Shown: one piece after another, positions 48,231 through 57,862 of the stretch
How positions within the stretch are numbered: the first letter of the stretch is position 1
Layout of the letters: each line of letters opens with the position of its first letter
NCBI RefSeq assembly: GCF_022271435.1
Contig: NZ_JAFIQY010000019.1
Location: 1 to 64,000 of the forward strand
Source of the DNA: Streptomyces monomycini
GTDB taxonomy: Bacteria > Actinomycetota > Actinomycetes > Streptomycetales > Streptomycetaceae
Length of the DNA: 64,000 bases
Reading direction: 5' to 3'
Notes under the pieces: model-generated
Databases searched by the model: none
The model's input: the letters and a program-made list of their open reading frames with translations, nothing else
Told to the model about the DNA's origin: nothing
Translations under genes and position numbers: made by a program

Positions 48231-49547
48231 TCATGCGCCCGCCGTGTCCGCGTCGCGGGCGGTGCGGAAGCCGGCGAAGATCTGGCGCCGTACCGGCAGG
48301 TCCCAGTTGCGGAAGGTGCCCCGGCAGGCCACCGGGTCGACGGCGAAGGACCCGCCGCGCAGCACCTTGTACGGGCCGCCGAAGAACACCTCCGAGTACT
48401 CGCGGTAGGGGAAGGCGGCGAAGCCGGGGTAGGGGAGGAAGTCGCTCGCCGTCCACTCCCACACGTCGCCGATCAGCTGGCGTATGCCGAGGGCGGACGC
48501 ACCGTCCGGGTAGCTGCCGACGGGGGCGGGGCGCAGGTGCCGCTGGCCCAGGTTGGCGTGGGCGGGGCCGGGGTCCTCGTCGCCCCACGGGTAACGGCGG
48601 GAGCGGCCGCTGACCGGGTCGTGCCGGGCGGCCTTCTCCCACTCCTCCTCGGTGGGCAGCCGCCGGCCCGCCCACCGCGCGTACGCGTCGGCCTCGTACC
48701 AGCTCACGTGCAGAACCGGTTCGTCCGGCGGCACCGGCTCGGTGACACCGAAGCGCCGCCGCAGCCACTGGCCGCCTTCGTGGCACCAGAACAGCGGGGC
48801 CTGCAGGCGGTGTTCGCGTATGTGGTCCCAGCCTTCGGGGGACCACCAGCGCGGTTCGTCGTAGCCGCCGTCCCCGATGAAGTCGAGGTACGCGCCGTTG
48901 CTCACCGGAGTGGTGTCGATGAGGAAGGCCGGCAGGAGGCGGCGGTGTGCGGGGCGTTCGTTGTCCAGGGCCCACGGTTCGGTGGAGGTGCCCATCGTGA
49001 ACGGGCCGGCGGGCACCAGCACTTCGGCGGGCAGGGGGCCGTCGGCGGTCCGCGGGGGTTCGGGGGCCGTCAGCGCAGCCGGGCCGCGCCGCAGCTGGTG
49101 GGTGATGAGCATGGTCTCGTCGTGCTGCTGCTCGTGCTGCGCGATCATGCCGAAGGCGAAGCCGGAGTCGAGCAGCGGTGCGCCGTGCAGCGGGCTGCTC
49201 TCCAGTACGTCCAGGACCCGGCTGCGGACGTCCGCCACGTAGCCGTGTGCCTCGGCGGGCGGCAGCAGGGGCAGGGACGGGCGTTCGGCCCGTGGGTGCT
49301 CGAAGGCGTCGTACACGGAATCGATGTCCGGGCGCAGCGCGTCCCGCTTGCCGACGGCGCGCAGCAGCCACTGCTCCTCCTGGTTGCCGATGTGCGCCAG
49401 GTCCCAGACCAGCGGCGACATCAGCGGGGAGTGCTGGGCGGTGAGGTCGTGGTCGTCGACGCAGGTGGTCAGTGCGCGGGTGCGGTCACGCGCGGCGAGC
49501 AGGGCGCGCGCCGCGCGTTCCCGGAGCGACTCGGGATCGTTGGTCAC
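48231..49547 (-). CDS. egtB: Ergothioneine sulfoxide synthase EgtB
   Basis: A 438-residue non-heme iron enzyme joining hercynine with gamma-glutamylcysteine using oxygen. The N-terminal DinB-like part has the iron-binding WDLAHIGNQEEQW and IAQHEQQHDET. The C-terminal formylglycine-generating-type fold has VSWYEADAYARWAGRRLPTEEEWE (in two blocks) and GDVWEWTASDF. The GTG at 49547 overlaps the egtA stop (GTGA). Confidence 0.95.
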   Translation of the reverse strand: MTNDPESLRERAARALLAARDRTRALTTCVDDHDLTAQHSPLMSPLVWDLAHIGNQEEQWLLRAVGKRDALRPDIDSVYDAFEHPRAERPSLPLLPPAEAHGYVADVRSRVLDVLESSPLHGAPLLDSGFAFGMIAQHEQQHDETMLITHQLRRGPAALTAPEPPRTADGPLPAEVLVPAGPFTMGTSTEPWALDNERPAHRRLLPAFLIDTTPVSNGAYLDFIGDGGYDEPRWWSPEGWDHIREHRLQAPLFWCHEGGQWLRRRFGVTEPVPPDEPVLHVSWYEADAYARWAGRRLPTEEEWEKAARHDPVSGRSRRYPWGDEDPGPAHANLGQRHLRPAPVGSYPDGASALGIRQLIGDVWEWTASDFLPYPGFAAFPYREYSEVFFGGPYKVLRGGSFAVDPVACRGTFRNWDLPVRRQIFAGFRTARDADTAGA

Positions 49548-50893
49548 AGACTGTCCTTCCCGGGGGTGAGCTCGTCCTCGTACGCGATGGCAGGCTCCGG
49601 CGGCGGCGCGGTGGCGACCGGCCAGGGAGGTTTCGCCACCGGCGCGGGCTCCTCCGCGTACGCCCCGTCCAGCAGGTCGTCCGCCGGGCAGCGGCCCTGT
49701 GCCACGTAGCGTGCGGTGAAGCGGGCGACCGCTTCGCTCACCCCGGCCGGGGCGCCCAGCCGGGGCAGCGCCTCCTGCGCGATGGTGAAGCAGGCCAGCG
49801 CGGCGGCCCGCAGCTCGGGGTCGGTCAGCGCGCTCCGGGCGGCGTGCCGCCACAGCGGGTTGCGCGGCGCCGGGCGGGTGCCGGCCGTCTCGGCGAGGGG
49901 CTTGACCACGCGGTAGGCGCTCTCGGCGGCCTCCGGGTCGTCGAACAGCGCGGCCGTGACGGCCAGCGGCACGATCCAGCCGCCGTCCCCCGGCTGCGCG
50001 TCGATCATGCGCAGTTCCAGGTGCCCGCGCGGCCGTACGGGCGGGAAGAGCGTGGTGACGTGGTAGTCGAGGTCCTCCTCGGTCGGCGGACGCGGCGCAC
50101 CCGTACGGACCCAGTCGCGGAACGTCAGCCCCTCGGGAGCGTCCCACGGGCCGTCGTCGCCGCGGACGCACATCACGGGCGCGTCCAGGACGTAACCGGC
50201 CCAGGCGGTACGCGGGTCGGGGTCCTCGGGCGGGGCGAGGGTGCGGGCCGGGTCCATCTGGGACCACACCACCTGGCGGGTGGAGCGGTAGCCGGTCGGG
50301 CAGCCCTCGCTGACGGGCGAGTTGGCGAAGGCGGCGAGCAGGACCGCGCCCAGCAGGTGGGCCAGCCGCCAGCGGCGGCCGAGTCCGAGGGGGCCCGGCT
50401 CCTCCTGGCCCGCGTCCAGGCAGACCTGTACGGACGCGGTGCCGCACATCATGGACCGGCCCGCGTGGCCCCAGCGGTCGAAGTACGCCTCCATGGCGTC
50501 GTAGCGGGGTTCGGTGAGCACCCGCCGCGGGGGGTGCCAGGGGTTGTGGCCGTGCCCCGCCATTCCGAGGCCCAGCTCCCGCATCGCGGGGCGGACCAGG
50601 GCCAGGTCGGCCGAGACGGCTTCGACGCACGCGGTGAGGGAGGTGGCGGGCAGCGAGCTGAGCTCCAGCTGTCCGCCGGGTTCGAAGGTGAGGGCCGACC
50701 GCAGGGGGAGGGCGCGCAGTGCGGTGGCCGCTTCGCGGTGTCGTACGGGGTCGACGGGACATCGGGGGTTGCGGGCGTCGTGGACGAGCCACTCGATCTC
50801 GACGCCGATGCGGCGGGGTGGTCCGGTCTTGAAGCAGATGCCACGCAGGTGGGCCTCCAGCTCCGCCTCCGTGACCGCCGGCCGTGCGGGCAT
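49544..50893 (-). CDS. egtA: Glutamate-cysteine ligase EgtA
   Basis: A 449-residue GCS2-type ligase supplying gamma-glutamylcysteine for the EgtB reaction. Family blocks are IGVEIEWLVHDARNP near 35-49, FEPGGQLELSS, MCGTASVQVCLDAG and HLELRMIDAQPGDGGWIVP. The C-terminal 40 residues are an acidic Pro-rich extension. The ATG at 50893 is preceded by a GAGGGAG site. It is the first gene of egtABCD; no egtE-like PLP lyase is encoded in the window. Confidence 0.95.
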   Translation of the reverse strand: MPARPAVTEAELEAHLRGICFKTGPPRRIGVEIEWLVHDARNPRCPVDPVRHREAATALRALPLRSALTFEPGGQLELSSLPATSLTACVEAVSADLALVRPAMRELGLGMAGHGHNPWHPPRRVLTEPRYDAMEAYFDRWGHAGRSMMCGTASVQVCLDAGQEEPGPLGLGRRWRLAHLLGAVLLAAFANSPVSEGCPTGYRSTRQVVWSQMDPARTLAPPEDPDPRTAWAGYVLDAPVMCVRGDDGPWDAPEGLTFRDWVRTGAPRPPTEEDLDYHVTTLFPPVRPRGHLELRMIDAQPGDGGWIVPLAVTAALFDDPEAAESAYRVVKPLAETAGTRPAPRNPLWRHAARSALTDPELRAAALACFTIAQEALPRLGAPAGVSEAVARFTARYVAQGRCPADDLLDGAYAEEPAPVAKPPWPVATAPPPEPAIAYEDELTPGKDSL

Positions 50894-50955
50894 GGGCTCC
50901 AACTCCCTCGGATCGGGACGACGGCTGCCGTCCGACGGCGGAATTGCCGCCCTCC

Positions 50956-50984
50956 ACCTAAGCGGGTGCGGGCGGTGCACTCAA
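50956..50984 (-). promoter_or_regulatory. Candidate egtABCD promoter
   Basis: On the minus strand TTGAGT (50979-50984) and TTAGGT (50956-50961) are spaced by 17 bp. Transcription would start near 50949, about 55 nt before the egtA ATG. The -10 box is only a moderate match. Confidence 0.4.
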
Positions 50985-51021
50985 GGGCACATTCTCGTCG
51001 CCGCGGTGCCGGCGCGCGAGG

Positions 51022-51058
51022 GCACCGGCCCGGGGCGGCCGGGGCCCGGGGCCGGTGC
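51022..51058 (-). terminator. Probable terminator of the carboxylesterase gene
   Basis: A perfect 10-bp stem (arm GCACCGGCCC) encloses a 17-nt loop that can itself fold. It lies 136 bp beyond the stop codon of the leftward carboxylesterase gene. Confidence 0.5.
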
Positions 51059-51193
51059 ACCCGCGCCTGCCTGCGGTTTCCCGGCGGTGACGCGCGATAC
51101 GGAGGGTTCGTTTCTTTGTGCGAATTTGGGGGAAGGCGGGAGGTGGGCCGCGCGGGTCGCCGAGGTCTGCCCGGAGGCAGGCCGGACGCCGGG

Positions 51194-52708
51194 TCAGGCT
51201 GCCCAGGCCCGCCGTTCCGGGCCGCGCGGGTCGTCGGTCGGCGTCCACTCGGCGCCGATGCGCATCGTCGTCCGGCGCCCGGTCTCGTACGGACTCCAGC
51301 CGGGGCTGCCGGTCGCGGCGAACCGGACCCAGCTGCCGTGCATCCGGGCGGCGAGGCCGGCGAGCTCGACGGGCGGCGCGTCGGGGCCGAGCAGGCCGTG
51401 GGGCCCGCGCAGGCCGGGCAGATCCGTGCGGTCGAAGACGAAGGGGAGTTCCACGGCGTGAGCGGCGCCCAGCGTTCCGTCCAAGGCACCGGAGCGCCAC
51501 GCGAACTCGTACCCGAAGGTGGCGGACCCCGGGTGCGCGGCATGTGCGGACGCCAGGGCCCAGCTGCCCGCGCCGAACAGCGCGTCGCCCATGACGGCGG
51601 ACCGCAGCGCCCCGGCGGACGCTCCCGGACGCGTCGTCCGGTACGTCTCGACGAGCCTCGCCGGGTCCGGGTGCGCGTCGGCCGCCGTCGCGTCGATGTC
51701 CGCGTCGGTCGAGGTGGCGTACCGGCCCACCGGGGCCAGATAGAGGTTCCCCTCCTCGGTGTTGGTCCCGATGAGCAGGTCCACGCCGGATGCGGCTCCG
51801 GCGGCGACCGACGCGGCGGGCTGGGTGTCCAGGACCAGGCTGAACGGGCTGAGGCCGAGCAGCGGGTCGTGGTGGGTGGCGGTCCGCAGGCAGATGCCTG
51901 CGAGCCGGGCGGCGGTCTCGACCAGTCGGACATCGTCGAGGTCTGCGAAGGCGCGGGCGTGCGGCTCGACGCCCAGGTCGGCGGCGGCCGCCCGGGTGAC
52001 GCGGGCGGCCTGCTCGGTGGTGAAGGCCCCCAGTCCGCTGCCGCTCTGGACGATCGCCCGGCGGACGAGGCCCGCGGCTTCCGGGGCGGCGAGCACGCCC
52101 CCGACGATGGTGGCCCCGGCCGACTGGCCGAAGAGGGTGACCCGGTCGGGGTCACCGCCGAAGGCGGCGATGTTCTCCCGTACCCAGCGCAGCGCGGCGA
52201 CCACGTCGAGGAGGCCGCGGTTGGCGGGCGCCCCGGGGAGGTCCAGGAAGCCCGCGATGCCGAGCCGGTAGTTCAGGGTGACGAGGACGACGCCGTCACG
52301 GGCGAAGCCGGCGCCGTCGTACAGGGCGGACCGGGTCGATCCGGCGACGAACCCGCCGCCGTGCACGAACACCATGACGGGCAGGCCGCCGCCCGCGTCC
52401 GCCGGGGTCCGGACGGTGACGGTCAGGTAGTCCTCCCCGCGGCTCCAGCCGGCGCCGAAGTAGGGCGTCATGTCCAGGCTGCCCAGGTCGCGCGGGGACT
52501 GCGGCGCGGTGGGCCCCGGCGTGGTGGCGTCCCGTACGCCGTCCCAGGGTGCGTGCGGCCGCGGCGGCGCGAACCGGCCGGCGCCCACCGGCGGGGCGGC
52601 GTAGGGGATGTTCAGGAAGACGGCACTGCCGTCCTGGCGGAGGCCGCGGACCGCTCCCTGGGCGGTGGTCACGACGGGGTCCGGGTGGTGGTTGTGGTGC
52701 ACAGACAT
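51194..52708 (-). CDS. Type B carboxylesterase
   Basis: A 504-residue carboxylesterase/lipase of family VII. Diagnostic blocks are FLNIPYAAPPVG, VMVFVHGGGFVAGS (oxyanion hole), LFGQSAGATIVGG (nucleophile Ser), GTNTEEGNLYL (acid region) and GAAHAVELPFVF (His). No signal peptide is present, so it is probably cytoplasmic. The protein begins with a His-rich MSVHHNHH segment. A purine/pyrimidine-biased repetitive leader precedes it. Confidence 0.9.
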   Translation of the reverse strand: MSVHHNHHPDPVVTTAQGAVRGLRQDGSAVFLNIPYAAPPVGAGRFAPPRPHAPWDGVRDATTPGPTAPQSPRDLGSLDMTPYFGAGWSRGEDYLTVTVRTPADAGGGLPVMVFVHGGGFVAGSTRSALYDGAGFARDGVVLVTLNYRLGIAGFLDLPGAPANRGLLDVVAALRWVRENIAAFGGDPDRVTLFGQSAGATIVGGVLAAPEAAGLVRRAIVQSGSGLGAFTTEQAARVTRAAAADLGVEPHARAFADLDDVRLVETAARLAGICLRTATHHDPLLGLSPFSLVLDTQPAASVAAGAASGVDLLIGTNTEEGNLYLAPVGRYATSTDADIDATAADAHPDPARLVETYRTTRPGASAGALRSAVMGDALFGAGSWALASAHAAHPGSATFGYEFAWRSGALDGTLGAAHAVELPFVFDRTDLPGLRGPHGLLGPDAPPVELAGLAARMHGSWVRFAATGSPGWSPYETGRRTTMRIGAEWTPTDDPRGPERRAWAA

Positions 52709-52810
52709 GGCTCTCGGGTTTCTTCGGTCGCTGTTCGCTCGGGCCTCTTCGGCCCCTGCGATTTTTTTGGCCTCTCCGGCCTCTGTGGTTCCTCTGGTCT
52801 CTCCGGGCGT
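52709..52810 (-). repeat. Degenerate short repeats in the carboxylesterase leader
   Basis: The 102-bp gap between the metallo-hydrolase and carboxylesterase genes is made of diverged copies of GGCCTCT(T/C)CGG-like units with a run of seven T. On the minus strand it is strongly purine-rich. No clear ribosome-binding site or promoter could be distinguished in it. Confidence 0.5.
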
Positions 52811-53749
52811 TCAGTCCCGCTCGGTGTACGGCGTGAACGGGGCCCACCCCTTGATGGCGAACGCGCTCCCCTCGCGCACCACCTCCGCGGCGCCGTGGCC
52901 GCCCAGATGTGCGGGGATGACGAGGGCGTTGGTGTCGGCGGCCCGGCCCAGCACCTCGCGCCGGGTGGCGCGGGCGCCCGCGGGGTCCTCGCAGAAGCAG
53001 CTGTTGGCGTCCGGCGCGAGGATCTGCGCGGGACTGTGCAGCAGGTCGCCGACGAACACCGCGCGGTCGGTGCCGGACGTGAGGGTCAGTACGGACGAGC
53101 CGGGGGTGTGCCCGGGGGCCGCGTCCAGACGCAGATTCGCGTCGACACGGTGGCTGTCCTCCCACAAGTGCGTCAGCCCGGCCGCGTGCACCGGAGCCAC
53201 ACTGTCCTCGAACACGTTCTGATTTCCGCGGCCGAGTCTCGGCTGGTGGCCGTTGGCGGGATTCCAGAAGTCGAAGTCGTCCTTCGGCATCACATACGTG
53301 GCGTTCGGAAAGGTGGGAATCCAGTTCCTGCCGTCCAGATACGTGTTCCAGCCGACGTGGTCGACGTGCAGATGCGTGTTGATGACGACATCGACGTCCT
53401 CGGGCGCGACACCGGCCCGGGCCAGAGCGCCCAGGAAGCCGGTGTCCAGGCGGCTCCAGACCGGGGAGTACGGGCGCTCCTTGTGATTGCCCACGCCGGT
53501 GTCGACCAGGATCGTCCTGCCCTCACTGCGCAGCAGCCAGGTCTGGATCGCGGAGTTCACGATGCGGGTGCCGGGGTCCAGGAAATCGGGGGAAACCCAG
53601 GAGGAATTCCGTTCCCACACCTCCTCCGGGACGTCGGGGAAGAAGGTGTCCGGCGTCATGTCGACCGGGCCGAAATACTCCCGGACGCGGGTGACGGTGA
53701 CGTTTCCGAGTTCGATGGTCTCCGTGCGTGGTTCCGTGCGCTTTTCCAT
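52811..53749 (-). CDS. MBL-fold metallo-hydrolase
   Basis: A 312-residue metallo-beta-lactamase fold hydrolase. The zinc motif is NTHLHVDHVGWN near 117-128, followed by AAPGHTPGSSVLTL, VFVGDLLHSPAQ with the bridging Asp, and a final His in IPAHLGGHG. It resembles N-acyl homoserine lactonase/quorum-quenching and alkylsulfatase-like subfamilies only distantly. GAAGG precedes the ATG. It is upstream of the carboxylesterase gene on the same strand and may be co-transcribed with it. Confidence 0.88.
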   Translation of the reverse strand: MEKRTEPRTETIELGNVTVTRVREYFGPVDMTPDTFFPDVPEEVWERNSSWVSPDFLDPGTRIVNSAIQTWLLRSEGRTILVDTGVGNHKERPYSPVWSRLDTGFLGALARAGVAPEDVDVVINTHLHVDHVGWNTYLDGRNWIPTFPNATYVMPKDDFDFWNPANGHQPRLGRGNQNVFEDSVAPVHAAGLTHLWEDSHRVDANLRLDAAPGHTPGSSVLTLTSGTDRAVFVGDLLHSPAQILAPDANSCFCEDPAGARATRREVLGRAADTNALVIPAHLGGHGAAEVVREGSAFAIKGWAPFTPYTERD

Positions 53750-53928
53750 GGGGTGCCTTCGCGAATCCGTGGGTTTTCCGGAACCGTACGGGCGGGCCCG
53801 GAGCGCGGGGTATCCGTCAGGTGACTGCACCTCCGCGGACGCCCACGGGCACCGGTTCCGCCGCTTGTAGCCTGGATGCGACGAAGCACGACGGCTCCGG
53901 CCCGGGAGCCCGCACTCCTGGAGACCGC

Positions 53929-56760
53929 GTGGACGAGCACCGAGCGGCCCCCGGCACGGTCACGGAACCGGCCCCGGCCCCGGAGGACCGCATCGTCGGC
54001 CGGGACGCGGAACTCGCCCGTCTCTTCCGTACGGCGGACTCCCGGGCGGTGGGCTTCCGGGGAGCGGATTCCCGTACGGCGGGCCCGGAGGGCGAGGCCG
54101 GTCCGGTGCTCGTCCTCACCGGCGACGCGGGCACGGGCAAGAGCGCGCTGCTGGACTCCGCGGCGCGCCGGGCGGCGGCGCGGGGCACCCGCGTCCTGCG
54201 CGCCTGCGGGTCCGAGTCCGAGTCGGACCTCGCCTTCTCCGCGTTGCACCAACTGCTGCGGCCGGTACGGGCCGAGGCGGACGCGCTGCCGCCGAGGCAG
54301 CGCGCTGCGCTGCGCGACGCCCTCGGTACCGGACAGGCCGCAGCGTCCCCCGACCCCCTGCTGACCGGGCTCGCCGTCCTGAGCCTGCTGTCGGCGCTGG
54401 GCGAGCAGGGCCCCGTACTGGCCGTACTGGACGACGCCCAGTGGTGCGACCGCGCCTCCCTGGACGCCCTGGCGTTCGCCGCCCGACGGCTGGCGGAAGA
54501 ACCGGTCACGGTGCTGGTCGGCGCCCGTACCGGCGACCGCCTGCCGGGCTTCGACCGCCGCGTTCCGGCGCTCACCCTCGGCCCGCTCGACGACGCGGCG
54601 GCGCACCGCCTGCTGGACCTCCAGCCGCACCGCCCCACCGGCCGGACCAGGACCCGCATCCTCGACCAGGCAGACGGCAACCCCTTGGCGCTGGCCGAAC
54701 TGGCGCGGGCCGCCGCCGACCTGGAGACCGGCGCCGCAGGGGAGCCGCCGGCCGCCGGTCCGCTCCCGCTCACCGACCGCCTGGAACGGCTGTTCGCCGC
54801 CCGCCTGCACGGCCTCCCGGCCCGTACGACGCGGGCGTTGCTGCTCCTGGCCGCCATGGACACCGCCGATCACGCCGCCGTACCGGCCGGGCTGCCGCAC
54901 ACCGAGGACGACGCCTGGCCGCCCGCCGAGCAGGCCGGGCTCATCCGCCGTACCGGCCGGGACACCCGCTTCCGCCACCCGCTGATCCGGTCCGCCGTCT
55001 ACCACGCCGCACCCTTCGACGCCCGGCGCGCCGCCCACCGCACGCTCGCCGGAATGCTGCCGGACGCACCGGACCGGCGCGCCTGGCACCTCGCCGCCGC
55101 GTCCGAACGCCCGGACGCGGACGTGTCGGCCGAGCTGGAGCGGACCGCCGACCGGGCCCGCCGCCGCGGCGGCCACGCGGCAGCCGCCAAAGCGCTGCAA
55201 CGTGCCGCGGAGCTGGCCCCGCTGCGCGCGGACAGTGCCCGGCTGCTGGTCGAAGCCGCCGGTGCGGCCGTGTTCACCGGGGACCTCGCCTGGGTCGAGG
55301 AACTGGCCGCCGCGGCACGTGCCCGTACCGACGACCCGGCGCTGCTGGCCTCCGCCGCGGCCCACGTGGGGCGGCTGGCGACGCTGACCGTACGCCACAG
55401 CGTGGTCTTCTCCCGCCTGGCCGGTGCCGCCGAGGAACGGGCGGCCGCCCAGCCCGCCGTCGCACTGGACCTGCTGGCCGGAGCCGCCGTCGCCTGCTTC
55501 TACTCAGGAGAGGAACGCGCGCGCCGCCGCGTCCAAGACATCCTGCGGCGCATTCCCGAGAACGCCTCGGAGGACTGGCTGCGCTCCTGGGTGCAGGCCG
55601 TGTCGGCCCCCGACGACGGGCGGCCGCAGCTCCTCCGTGCCCTCACCGCTTCGATGGCCGAGGCGGAACACCGGCCCGGCCGGCTCACCGCGCTCGCGGT
55701 CATGGCATGGCTCCTGGACGAGACGCCGCAGGCAGCGCGCGCCTTCGACGCGGCCTTCGACCGCGGGGGTGCGCACGGGGCGCTGCCGGACGGCCTGGGC
55801 GGTGCTGCCGCCTGGACGTATGTGGAACTGGGCAGGTGGGGGCAGGCCCGCGAGGTCTGCGCACGGATGGCGGCGGTCGGCGCCACGGCCGGCCTCGACC
55901 ACGCGGTGGCGTGCGCGGCGGCGGTGGACGCCGTCGTACTGGCCCACCAGGGCGACGCGGCGGCGGCCCGCGCCCGCGCCGACGAGGCGCTGGCGCTGGT
56001 CGATCCGCTGGAGAGCCGATCGGTCCTCGTCCACGCCCGTCGCGCGCTCGGCGCCGCGGCAGCCGCGGAAGGCGCGTACGACACCGCGTACGACCAACTC
56101 CGCGCGGCCTTCACGGCGGACGGCGCGCCGCTGCACTACCACGCCTCCTGGCCGGCCCTCGCGGACCTGGCCGCCGCCGCGGTGCGCAGCGGCCGGCGCG
56201 CGGAGGCCACCGTGATCGTCGAGCGCAGTGCGGACACGCTCGGGGAGCACGCCTCGCCCCGGCTGCGCGCACTGCTCAGCCGAGCCCGTGCCCTGCTGGC
56301 GGCGCCCGAGGACGCCGAGCCGCACTTCCGGGCGGCGCTGGCGGAACCGGTCCTCGCCCACTGGCCTTTCGAGCGCGCCCAGGCCCTGCTGGACCTCGCC
56401 GAATGGCTGCGGCGCCGACGGCGTATCGCCGAGGCACGGCCGCTGCTCGCCGAGGCACTGGAGACGTTCCGGCGCCTGGGGGCCCGCCCGTGGGCCGAGC
56501 GCGCCCGGGCCGAATCGCGTGCCGCCGGTCTCGACGTCACGGCACCGGCTCCCGACGCGCTCGCCGAACTGTCCCCGCAGCAGCAACAGATCGTCGGGCT
56601 GGCGGCCCGCGGACTGACCAACCGCGAGATCGGCGAGAAACTGTTCCTCTCCCCGCGCACGGTCGGCTCGCACCTCTACCGCAGCTTCCCCAAACTGGGC
56701 ATCACCGCCCGCTCCCAGCTGCGTGACCTCGTCGAGGGGGCGCTGCACGGGGCCGGCTGA
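53929..56760 (+). CDS. Large LuxR-family (LAL) transcriptional regulator
   Basis: A 943-residue regulator with the LAL layout. The AAA-type ATPase comes first, starting with VGRDAELARL near 20 and Walker A LTGDAGTGKSALLD near 60, with Walker B AVLDDAQWCD. A long TPR-like helical middle follows. The C-terminal LuxR helix-turn-helix contains LSPQQQQIVGLAARGLTNREIG and LSPRTVGSHLYRSFPKLGI. Such proteins activate secondary-metabolite or sugar-utilisation genes in response to a ligand. The GTG at 53929 follows GGAG by 6 nt. It is divergent from the metallo-hydrolase gene, which with the carboxylesterase is a plausible target. Confidence 0.9.
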   Translation: MDEHRAAPGTVTEPAPAPEDRIVGRDAELARLFRTADSRAVGFRGADSRTAGPEGEAGPVLVLTGDAGTGKSALLDSAARRAAARGTRVLRACGSESESDLAFSALHQLLRPVRAEADALPPRQRAALRDALGTGQAAASPDPLLTGLAVLSLLSALGEQGPVLAVLDDAQWCDRASLDALAFAARRLAEEPVTVLVGARTGDRLPGFDRRVPALTLGPLDDAAAHRLLDLQPHRPTGRTRTRILDQADGNPLALAELARAAADLETGAAGEPPAAGPLPLTDRLERLFAARLHGLPARTTRALLLLAAMDTADHAAVPAGLPHTEDDAWPPAEQAGLIRRTGRDTRFRHPLIRSAVYHAAPFDARRAAHRTLAGMLPDAPDRRAWHLAAASERPDADVSAELERTADRARRRGGHAAAAKALQRAAELAPLRADSARLLVEAAGAAVFTGDLAWVEELAAAARARTDDPALLASAAAHVGRLATLTVRHSVVFSRLAGAAEERAAAQPAVALDLLAGAAVACFYSGEERARRRVQDILRRIPENASEDWLRSWVQAVSAPDDGRPQLLRALTASMAEAEHRPGRLTALAVMAWLLDETPQAARAFDAAFDRGGAHGALPDGLGGAAAWTYVELGRWGQAREVCARMAAVGATAGLDHAVACAAAVDAVVLAHQGDAAAARARADEALALVDPLESRSVLVHARRALGAAAAAEGAYDTAYDQLRAAFTADGAPLHYHASWPALADLAAAAVRSGRRAEATVIVERSADTLGEHASPRLRALLSRARALLAAPEDAEPHFRAALAEPVLAHWPFERAQALLDLAEWLRRRRRIAEARPLLAEALETFRRLGARPWAERARAESRAAGLDVTAPAPDALAELSPQQQQIVGLAARGLTNREIGEKLFLSPRTVGSHLYRSFPKLGITARSQLRDLVEGALHGAG

Positions 56761-56787
56761 CGTCGATCCGGTGAGCGTGCTGTGACC

Positions 56788-56809
56788 GGGCGGGCCGGTC
56801 GGCCCGCCC
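56788..56809 (+). terminator. Terminator of the LAL regulator gene
   Basis: A perfect 9-bp stem (GGGCGGGCC / GGCCCGCCC) with loop GGTC starts 27 bp after the stop codon. Confidence 0.75.
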
Positions 56810-56948
56810 GCCCGCGTGCGGCACAGGCGCCCCGCCCGCGGCTCACGTACGCTGCTTCCGGCCGCCGGCAGCGCTGCTTCCGGCGGTCTCGCGGGCATCG
56901 CCGTACGCGCGGGCGGTGGCCGGGCGCCACACGGGACGAGGGGACGCG

Positions 56949-57461
56949 ATGACGAGCACGAGGAGCGGCGCCCGCGGCAAGGCCGCGCGGCCCCTGGCGG
57001 TCTTCGACCTGGACGGCACGCTCGCCGACACCGGGCACCGCCAGCACTTCCTGGAGCGCCGACCGCGCGACTGGCAGGGCTTCTTCGCCGCGGCCCCGGA
57101 CGACCCGCCGCTCGCGGAGGGCGTGGAACTGGCCCGGCGGAGCGCCGGGGAGTGCGAAGTCGTCTATCTGACCGGCCGCCCCGAGCGCTGCCGCCGGGAC
57201 ACCCTGGCCTGGCTCGGACAGCACGGCCTGCCCGAGGGGCGGCTGTACATGCGTCCGAACGAGGACCGGCGGCCCGCCCGGTACACCAAACTGGAACTCC
57301 TGCGCCGCCTGGCGGGCGGGCGCGAGGTACGCCATGTCGTGGACGACGACGAGCTGGTCTGCGACGCCTGCGAGCAGGCCGGCTACCCGGTCGTACGGGC
57401 CTGCTGGGCCGTCCCCTCCACGGACCTGAAGGACGCGCAGGAACGCGAGGGACGTACCTGA
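56949..57461 (+). CDS. HAD-superfamily phosphatase (polynucleotide kinase 3'-phosphatase-like)
   Basis: A 170-residue HAD phosphatase. Motif I is AVFDLDGTLAD with both Asp residues, motif II is VVYLTGRPERCR, and motif IV is RHVVDDDELVC. The LTGRxE pattern and the short length resemble the phosphatase domain of T4 polynucleotide kinase and small bacterial homologues. No kinase domain is attached. The ATG at 56949 follows GAGGGGA. Confidence 0.82.
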   Translation: MTSTRSGARGKAARPLAVFDLDGTLADTGHRQHFLERRPRDWQGFFAAAPDDPPLAEGVELARRSAGECEVVYLTGRPERCRRDTLAWLGQHGLPEGRLYMRPNEDRRPARYTKLELLRRLAGGREVRHVVDDDELVCDACEQAGYPVVRACWAVPSTDLKDAQEREGRT

Positions 57462-57547
57462 CCCCCGGGCCTTACCGGGCATCGCTGATCATCACCGTGT
57501 GTGATCTACTGTCGGGCGCACGACAGATCCGACGAAACACCGAGGCC

Positions 57548-57862
57548 ATGACCGACCACTGCTGCGAGACCATGCGGGACCAGGCGGATGCCATCTGCGA
57601 CCGGCACGACGATCCTTTCGCCTGCCCGGACGCGCTGATCCGCTTCAGTGCCAAATTCCGCGAGTACGGCCTGATCATCCACGACGGCGGCACGTCGAGC
57701 AGCACCATCACGTTCTGCCCCTGGTGCGGACGGCGCCTTCCCGAGTCGGAGCGGGACCGGTGGTTCGACGAACTGGAACGGCGGGGGATCGACCCGTGGG
57801 AGGACGAGATCCCCGCGGAGTTCGAGGACGAACGCTGGCTGGCCTCGCTTCCCCAGGCATAG
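57548..57862 (+). CDS. DUF6980 family small protein with Cys pairs
   Basis: A 104-residue protein matching the DUF6980 family by its conserved blocks: DHCCETM at the start, DPFACPDALI, YGLIIHDGG and FCPWCGRRLPESERDRWFDELE. The CPWCG pair and the N-terminal Cys residues suggest a small zinc-binding fold. Function is unknown. It follows the HAD gene by 86 bp on the same strand. Confidence 0.8.
   Translation: MTDHCCETMRDQADAICDRHDDPFACPDALIRFSAKFREYGLIIHDGGTSSSTITFCPWCGRRLPESERDRWFDELERRGIDPWEDEIPAEFEDERWLASLPQA

Larger units (their letters stand above)
50894..51193. other. Intergenic region upstream of egtA
   Basis: No gene is seen in these 300 bp. It contains a candidate egt promoter and the terminator of the carboxylesterase gene, described separately. 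Confidence 0.55.

Noticed and set aside
49472..53824. A 1450-codon open frame on the + strand
   Set aside because: It lies antisense to egtA, the carboxylesterase and the metallo-hydrolase and has no domain-like sequence; long antisense frames are expected at this GC content.
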